Shown here piece by piece: positions 59,340 through 64,000 of a DNA stretch of 64,000 bases; position 1 is the stretch's first letter, and the number at the start of each line of letters is the position of its first letter. The stretch is from NCBI RefSeq assembly GCF_014472415.1, contig NZ_JACSZV010000006.1, forward strand, positions 62,001-126,000, given 5' to 3'. This stretch comes from Pseudomonas sp. N40(2020) (GTDB lineage: Bacteria > Pseudomonadota > Gammaproteobacteria > Pseudomonadales > Pseudomonadaceae). Below the pieces are notes generated by a model. The model did no database searches and was not told the DNA's origin. It worked only from the letters and a program-made list of their open reading frames with translations. Position numbers and translations under genes: made by a program.

Positions 59340-59418
59340 GGCCAGATCAGGCAACACAAAACTGGCAGGCAACCATCAATCGCCGTAGCATCCCGCCATT
59401 GATTCAGCCGAGGTGCCC

Positions 59419-59646
59419 ATGCTCATCCCTTACGACGCTCTTGAAGTCGACACCCTCACCCGCCTCATCGAAGATTTCGTCACACGCGACGGCACCGATA
59501 ACGGCGACGACACGCCGCTGGAAACCCGCGTATTGCGCGTACGCCAGGCACTGACCAAGGGCCAGGCGCTGATTGTCTTCGACCCGGAAAGCGAACAGTG
59601 CCAGTTGATGCTCAAGCACGACGTGCCCAAGCATCTGTTTGACTGA
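59419..59646 (+). CDS. YheU-family small protein
   Basis: The 75-residue soluble acidic protein begins MLIPYDALEVDTLTRLIEDFVTRDGTD, the start of the YheU family. GAGG lies five bases before the ATG at 59419. Function is unknown. It ends five bases before the stop of convergent csrA. Confidence 0.88.
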   Translation: MLIPYDALEVDTLTRLIEDFVTRDGTDNGDDTPLETRVLRVRQALTKGQALIVFDPESEQCQLMLKHDVPKHLFD

Positions 59647-59651
59647 AATCC

Positions 59652-59837
59652 TCAGCGGACCTTTTGCGTAGCCTGTTTGCGCTGGATCCGCTCGTAGACC
59701 TCCGCACGATGCACATTGACTTTCTGTGGCGCCTCGACGCCGAAGCGCACGCTGGAACCGTTCACTGACAGAACGCGCAAGGTGATGTCATCACCGATTG
59801 AAATCAACTCACCAACGACACGGCTGAGTACAAGCAT
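59652..59837 (-). CDS. csrA: CsrA/RsmA-family RNA-binding regulator, divergent paralogue
   Basis: The 61-residue protein has the CsrA beta-strand pattern, with [10 protein letters not shown] at the start and [21 protein letters not shown] at the end, keeping the conserved VHR arginine (R44 region). It differs from RsmA/RsmE at usually constant sites (TR to SR, VVG for RVG-type). It probably binds GGA motifs in mRNA leaders as a dimer. Pseudomonads have several csrA copies, and which one this is cannot be told here. Confidence 0.88.
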   Translation of the reverse strand: MLVLSRVVGELISIGDDITLRVLSVNGSSVRFGVEAPQKVNVHRAEVYERIQRKQATQKVR

Positions 59838-59984
59838 GAGATTCGTCCTTCAGGGTTAGCGAACCCTGAAGATGCGCGGCTTGCGGCGGCTCTACAATGC
59901 GTTGCGGGCAAATCAGTAATGCCCTACAGCGTCAGACGCGCCGCCCTTCAGACATTTCCCGCAAATCGTTAAACAGCCTTCGCC

Positions 59985-60317
59985 TCAAGCGGCGGAAAAG
60001 CGTGGACCAAACAGAATCACGCTCGCACCGATGACGCACAACGCTACGCCGATCCAGTCAGAACCCAATGGACGAACTCGCTCGACCACGGCCAGCCAGC
60101 CAATCGAAGCCACGATGTAGATCCCGCCATAAGCGGCATAGGCGCGACCGGCGTAGGCCGCTTCGACGCGCGTCAACAACAGCGCGAACAGGGTCAGACT
60201 GAGCAGCGCCGGGATCACCCACAGGGCACTTTTGCCCTGACGCAGCCACATGAAGAAAGCAAAACAACCGGCGATTTCAAACAGCGCCGCAAGGAAGAAC
60301 CACAAGTAATTGAGCAT
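59985..60317 (-). CDS. YnfA-family (UPF0060) small membrane protein
   Basis: The 110-residue protein has four transmembrane helices and the signature [14 protein letters not shown] and [13 protein letters not shown]0060 proteins resemble SMR-type efflux proteins. Function in this organism is unknown. Confidence 0.9.
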   Translation of the reverse strand: MLNYLWFFLAALFEIAGCFAFFMWLRQGKSALWVIPALLSLTLFALLLTRVEAAYAGRAYAAYGGIYIVASIGWLAVVERVRPLGSDWIGVALCVIGASVILFGPRFSAA

Positions 60318-60380
60318 TGACGCGTCTCGACAGGGTGACCATTGCGGCCACCCTAACCACGCCGCACTTCAGGGGCAAGT

Positions 60381-61196
60381 TCAGCCGTTGCTCTGTTTGG
60401 CCTTGGCGCGCATTTTCTCGGCCATGGACGTCATTTCGTTGTAAAGCAGTTGCGGGTTCTTCTGCTTGATCGCCCAAGCCATACGGCCCTGTTCGTGAGG
60501 CAGGATCATGAATTCGCCAACAGCGACTTGCTGATAGATGTAGTCGGCAATGTCCGCTGCGCTGATCGGTGAACTCTCCAGCAACTTGCCGACCTGGGCT
60601 TTCATCGCTGGAGTCGGGCCACGGAAAGAATCGAGCAGATTGGTCTGGAAGAATGACGGGCACACCACATGCACGCCGACTTCCTGCTGCGCGAGTTCGA
60701 TCAACAGACTTTCCGACAAGGCCACCACGCCCGCCTTGGCCACGTTGTAGTTGCTCATCGCCGGGCCCTGCATCAACGCGGCCATGGAGGCGATGTTGAT
60801 AATCTTGCCTTTGCTTTGTTCAAGTAATGGCAGGAACGCTTTGCAGCCCTTGACCACGCCCATCAGGTTGATCGCGATCTGCCAGTCCCAGTCTTCCAGC
60901 GACAGTTCGCTGAAGAACCCGCCAGAGGCCACGCCAGCATTGTTGACGATGATGTCGATGCCGCCGAGTTTCTCTTCGCAGGCCTGGGCGAACGCAGTGA
61001 GCTGGCTGTAATCACGCACATCGCAACGCTGAATAAACCCGTCGCCGCCGGCCTCGCGCACCATTTTCAGGGTTTCTTGCAGGCCGGGCTCGCTGACGTC
61101 GGACAAGGCCAGTTGCCAGCCTTCACGCGCCCAGCGCAGCGCGATTTCGCGACCTAAACCTGAGCCCGCGCCAGTGATCATCATGCGATTTTGCAT
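60381..61196 (-). CDS. Short-chain dehydrogenase/reductase
   Basis: The 271-residue SDR begins MQNRMMITGAGSGLGREIAL (TGxxxGLG), with NNAGVASGG, catalytic serine in IASMAALM and YNVAK. The start at 61196 fits the family; upstream codons are not conserved. Substrate unknown. It probably forms its own unit, 63 bases after nothing else on this strand but ynfA downstream. Confidence 0.9.
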   Translation of the reverse strand: MQNRMMITGAGSGLGREIALRWAREGWQLALSDVSEPGLQETLKMVREAGGDGFIQRCDVRDYSQLTAFAQACEEKLGGIDIIVNNAGVASGGFFSELSLEDWDWQIAINLMGVVKGCKAFLPLLEQSKGKIINIASMAALMQGPAMSNYNVAKAGVVALSESLLIELAQQEVGVHVVCPSFFQTNLLDSFRGPTPAMKAQVGKLLESSPISAADIADYIYQQVAVGEFMILPHEQGRMAWAIKQKNPQLLYNEMTSMAEKMRAKAKQSNG

Positions 61197-61285
61197 AGCA
61201 GACAGCCTTGTTGTTCCGGGGAAGATGCGCGGAGTGTAGCGAAGGTTCGGCGCGCGCCCACGCTCCATCAAGTTGCTGAATGGAG

Positions 61286-61361
61286 GATCAAAAGATCGCA
61301 ACCTTCGGCAGCTCCTGGACTGATTTCTGTAGGAGCTGCGCAAGGCTGCGAGCTTTTGATC
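61286..61361. repeat. Imperfect 31-bp inverted repeat (REP family 2)
   Basis: Arms 61286-61316 and 61331-61361 match with four differences around a 14-base loop. The outer ends GATCAAAAG/CTTTTGATC are palindromic extensions. It lies in the 328-base gap between the divergent SDR and DUF3309 genes; apart from it the gap holds an AT-rich stretch (about 61370-61450) that should contain the DUF3309 promoter. Confidence 0.8.
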
Positions 61362-61524
61362 TTTTGCTTTAAAGGAAATAAGGACGCAATCCAAATACAT
61401 TAAAAAAACATTGAATTTTCTTTCATTCGCACCGGTCGGAATTTATAAGCTGCCTGGAATTACTTAGTCTCCAGTCGCCCTTGAACACCAAGACTTCTCG
61501 AACACTTTCAACAAGGAAATAGAC

Positions 61525-61677
61525 ATGGGCACAATTCTTATCATTATCCTGATCCTGTTGCTGATCGGTGGTCTGCCAGTCTTCCCACACTCCAGAAGTT
61601 GGGGTTACGGTCCATCGGGCATTATCGGCGTGGTGTTGGTCGTGCTGCTGGTGCTATTGCTACTCGGTCGGATATAA
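61525..61677 (+). CDS. DUF3309 small membrane protein
   Basis: This 50-residue product starts MGTILIIILILLLIGGLPVFPHS, then a short SRSWGYGPSG loop and a second hydrophobic helix ending LLLGRI. That is the DUF3309 pattern, often high in copy number in stress conditions. AAGGA lies about eight bases before the ATG, and a strong terminator follows at 61691. Function unknown. Confidence 0.88.
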   Translation: MGTILIIILILLLIGGLPVFPHSRSWGYGPSGIIGVVLVVLLVLLLLGRI

Positions 61678-61690
61678 CGATTCAAGCGTA

Positions 61691-61722
61691 AAAAAAGAGG
61701 CCCTTTTCAGGGCCTCTTTTTT
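61691..61722. terminator. Bidirectional terminator
   Basis: GAGGCCCT at 61697-61704 pairs with AGGGCCTC at 61709-61716 around a 4-base loop, with A and T runs on both sides. It serves the convergent DUF3309 and LTA-synthase-family genes. Confidence 0.93.
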
Positions 61723-61751
61723 ATTGCGCGCAGCTTTCTTTTACAGATCGA

Positions 61752-63845
61752 TCAGTCCGGCTTGCCGTGGATCACACCAGCGGTGTTATCCATCAGGCTC
61801 TTGGTCGCCGTTTGCAGGAACGCCTCGAGTTTGAGTTTCAACTCGGCAGTGCGCGGTGCATTCGGAACGACCTCGGCGTGCGGATTGGCTCCCAGTTGGT
61901 ACTGCCACATCTTCGGACCCATGTCCTTGTCTCTCGGCAGCACCAGAATCTGGTCGGCAGTAACGATCGCGGTGGTCTGCTCGCTGCCCGACGGCTTGAT
62001 CACACCAAAACCGGTGTCGCCTTCCGGCAGGTTGAGCAGGTCACGACCCCAGCACTGATGGCGCACTTCACCACCCAGACGCCCCATGATGGTCGGCACG
62101 ATGTCGATCTGCGTGCCCACGGTGTGGTCACGGGTACCGAATTTCTCCTGGATGCCCGGTGCGATCATCAGCATCGGCACGTTGAAGCGGCCCAGGTCCA
62201 TTTCAGTGATCTGACGCTCGTTACCGAAACCGTGGTCGCCGACGACTACGAACAGGGTCTCTTTGAAGTACGGCTCCTTGCGGGCCTTCTCGAAGAACTG
62301 ACCCAACGCCCAGTCGGCGTAACGCATGGCGGTCAAATGCTCGTTGAGCGAGCCACGATCGGTCACGCGCTCGACCGGCAATGGCGTCGGCAAGGCGTAC
62401 GGCGTGTGGTTGGACAGGGTTTGCAGCAGCGCGTAGAACGGCTTGCCGTTTTCCCGCGCCTTGAGCTCCTGCAGACCACGGTCGAACATGTCCTGGTCGG
62501 ACACGCCCCAGGTCGGATCGGAGAACACCGGGTTGACGAAGTCATTACGGCCAACGAAGTTGGTCATGCCCTGGTTGCTGAAGAAGCCCGACTGGTTGTC
62601 CCAGGCGAAGTCGCCGTTGTAGACGTACACATCGTCGTAATTACGGGCGCTGAGCACCTGCGGCAGGCCAGACAGCTTGTGGCTGCCTTCCGGCGTCTGC
62701 ATCAGGTATTCGAAGCCCGGCAGGTTCGGGAAGCAGGCCATGGTCGCGAACATGCCCTGGTGGGTATGCGTACCGTTGGAGAAGAAACGGTCGAACAGCA
62801 GGCCTTCCTTGGACAGCTTGTCCAGGTAAGGCGTGATGTTGCCCGGAGCGCCCAAGGCGCCAACCGAGTGACCGGCCATGCTTTCCATCAGGATCACAAC
62901 GACGTTCTTAATCGGCAGGGTCTTGTCGGTCGGCGGCGTGTAATCACGCCGCACGGCGGCAATATCGGCATCGACCAGTTTTTCGTCCGGCATCACCAGC
63001 ATGTCGCGTACGACTTTCTGCGCCTGCTCTTGCGGCAGCGTGGCTTTCCAGATGTTGTCGCGATCCTCGCCCATGCGGGACTTGGCGGCCTCGATCAGCG
63101 ACAGCGTGGCGTTAAGGCCGAGCTGGTTGGCGAAGTTGGAATCGGTGGTGTAGACATCACCCCAGCGCATCGGCGGACCTTGGCGCAGAGTGCCACGGGC
63201 CGCGACTACGCAGATCAGCAGGCAAACCACGAACACCGCAAGGCGCGTATACCACGGCGCCACTTGGCGAGTGCTGACGCTGCCACCGCTGAATGGCCCA
63301 CGTGGACGCGTGGCACGGTCGGCGCCTTTGAACGCCAGAGTCAGGATCACAGTGCCGATGACCCAGGCCAGCAGATAGCGCACCACCGGGAAACCGTACC
63401 AGAGCATGCTCATCACGGTTTTCGGGTCTTCCTTCACGTACTGGAACACCAGGCCGTTGAGGCGCTGGTGAAACTCGCGGTAGAAGTCCATCTCCATCAG
63501 GCCGAGGAACAGCGCGATGCTCGAGGCAACGGTCAGCCACAGACGAAAGAAACCGCGCGCTGCCATGGCCCGCGCACTGAACAGTGACAGCACCAGCGGA
63601 ATGCAGAGGTAGACCACCAGGCGCAGGTCGAAACGCAGGCCGTTGGCGAAGGCTTCGAGGAACGTCGAAGCCGGGGTATCGAGGATCATCTCGCGGTTGT
63701 AGACCAGCAGCGCGAGGCGCAGCACGGAAAACATCACCATCATGACCAGCGCACAAAGCAGCGTGTAGGCCAGATGCGATTTGACGGTCGGTTGCAGCAG
63801 GCGACTGGAAGATCGCTGCTGATTCAGGGCGTCCGGGTTTGCCAT
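61752..63845 (-). CDS. LTA-synthase-family membrane sulfatase/phosphotransferase
   Basis: The 697-residue protein has about five transmembrane helices (to about residue 230) and a periplasmic alkaline-phosphatase-fold domain. ILMESMAGHS carries the first metal ligand, SNGTHTHQGMF the threonine nucleophile, and VVVGDHGFGNERQ the late Asp-His pair. In Gram-positives the family polymerises glycerol phosphate; in Gram-negatives homologues modify periplasmic glucans or LPS. The substrate here is unknown. Confidence 0.9.
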   Translation of the reverse strand: MANPDALNQQRSSSRLLQPTVKSHLAYTLLCALVMMVMFSVLRLALLVYNREMILDTPASTFLEAFANGLRFDLRLVVYLCIPLVLSLFSARAMAARGFFRLWLTVASSIALFLGLMEMDFYREFHQRLNGLVFQYVKEDPKTVMSMLWYGFPVVRYLLAWVIGTVILTLAFKGADRATRPRGPFSGGSVSTRQVAPWYTRLAVFVVCLLICVVAARGTLRQGPPMRWGDVYTTDSNFANQLGLNATLSLIEAAKSRMGEDRDNIWKATLPQEQAQKVVRDMLVMPDEKLVDADIAAVRRDYTPPTDKTLPIKNVVVILMESMAGHSVGALGAPGNITPYLDKLSKEGLLFDRFFSNGTHTHQGMFATMACFPNLPGFEYLMQTPEGSHKLSGLPQVLSARNYDDVYVYNGDFAWDNQSGFFSNQGMTNFVGRNDFVNPVFSDPTWGVSDQDMFDRGLQELKARENGKPFYALLQTLSNHTPYALPTPLPVERVTDRGSLNEHLTAMRYADWALGQFFEKARKEPYFKETLFVVVGDHGFGNERQITEMDLGRFNVPMLMIAPGIQEKFGTRDHTVGTQIDIVPTIMGRLGGEVRHQCWGRDLLNLPEGDTGFGVIKPSGSEQTTAIVTADQILVLPRDKDMGPKMWQYQLGANPHAEVVPNAPRTAELKLKLEAFLQTATKSLMDNTAGVIHGKPD

Positions 63846-64000
63846 GTCGTTTTAGGACCCATTGGAAGTTGAAGTTGCAAAAATACAGCGGCGCCATGCC
63901 CTCTATTGGTCATTCCCGACCCTGGGGCGTGCGCGGTGCGCAAATGTTGCACGATCACCCGCGCCATTGCCATTGATTACTACCACGCCGCTGGACACTC
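63846..64000. other. Upstream region of the LTA-synthase-family gene
   Basis: The last 155 bases contain the presumed promoter of the minus-strand sulfatase gene. No other gene start was supported within the window. Confidence 0.4.

Noticed and set aside
31585..61361. CRISPR-like repeated palindromes
   Set aside because: The repeats are spread singly between genes as inverted pairs, the pattern of REP/REPIN elements and not a CRISPR array.

Overview
The window is chromosomal DNA from a Pseudomonas, most likely of the P. fluorescens group. Several things point there: the serC-pheA-hisC-tyrA/aroA-cmk-rpsA-ihfB order running straight into an O-antigen locus, the fused TyrA-AroA enzyme, an RbdA-type c-di-GMP protein, the N-acetylglutaminylglutamine (NAGGN) osmoprotectant operon, many Pseudomonas REP/REPIN palindromes, and high-GC codon use. 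From memory of the PAO1 map, three blocks correspond to PA3161-PA3173, PA0854-PA0861 and PA3455-PA3461, here brought close together. No tRNA, rRNA, CRISPR array, phage or IS element was recognised.

Layout. (1) 1-4417, minus strand: the promoter-proximal end of an O-antigen locus, rmlB-rmlD-rmlA, a family 2 glycosyltransferase and a truncated WbpV-like epimerase; rmlC is not present. (2) 4643-16783, minus strand: a housekeeping block with a LapA-family membrane protein, ihfB, a small lipoprotein, rpsA, cmk, tyrA-aroA, hisC, pheA, serC and gyrA. (3) 17316-25391, plus strand: a tightly overlapping seven-gene cassette placed between gyrA and mtnA, which I recall as adjacent in PAO1. It encodes a HAD-UbiA fusion, a DprE1-like FAD oxidase, a DprE2-like reductase, a membrane GT-C glycosyltransferase, an epimerase, an FAD oxidoreductase and a GtrA protein. 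The first three match the mycobacterial route to polyprenyl-phosphate-D-arabinofuranose, so the cassette probably makes and transfers an arabinofuranose-like decoration. This is the most interesting system in the window. (4) 25505-30272: methylthioadenosine salvage (mtnA, MTA deaminase), ubiG, mupP and a YciK-like reductase. (5) 30634-41171: a diguanylate cyclase, a TenA/PqqC-like protein, RbdA, an ABC exporter, a DsbA-family protein, trhO, BolA, a DUF2059 protein and fumC.

(6) 41259-47685: an EamA transporter gene broken by an in-frame amber codon, a small basic protein, a thiolase, pap and mnmC. (7) 47690-54164: a 1611-residue toxin-like protein (dermonecrotic-toxin-type N-terminus, leucine-rich repeats, NEL ubiquitin-ligase-like C-terminus), with a shorter AT-richer paralogue of its N-terminal part transcribed divergently. 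(8) 54385-59248: the NAGGN operon (amidotransferase, synthetase, M42 peptidase). (9) 59419-63845: YheU, a divergent CsrA paralogue, YnfA, an SDR, a 50-residue DUF3309 protein and an LTA-synthase-family membrane sulfatase.

Two REP families sit mostly in intergenic gaps and at convergent gene ends. Two REPINs with unrelated arms share an identical 17-nt loop.
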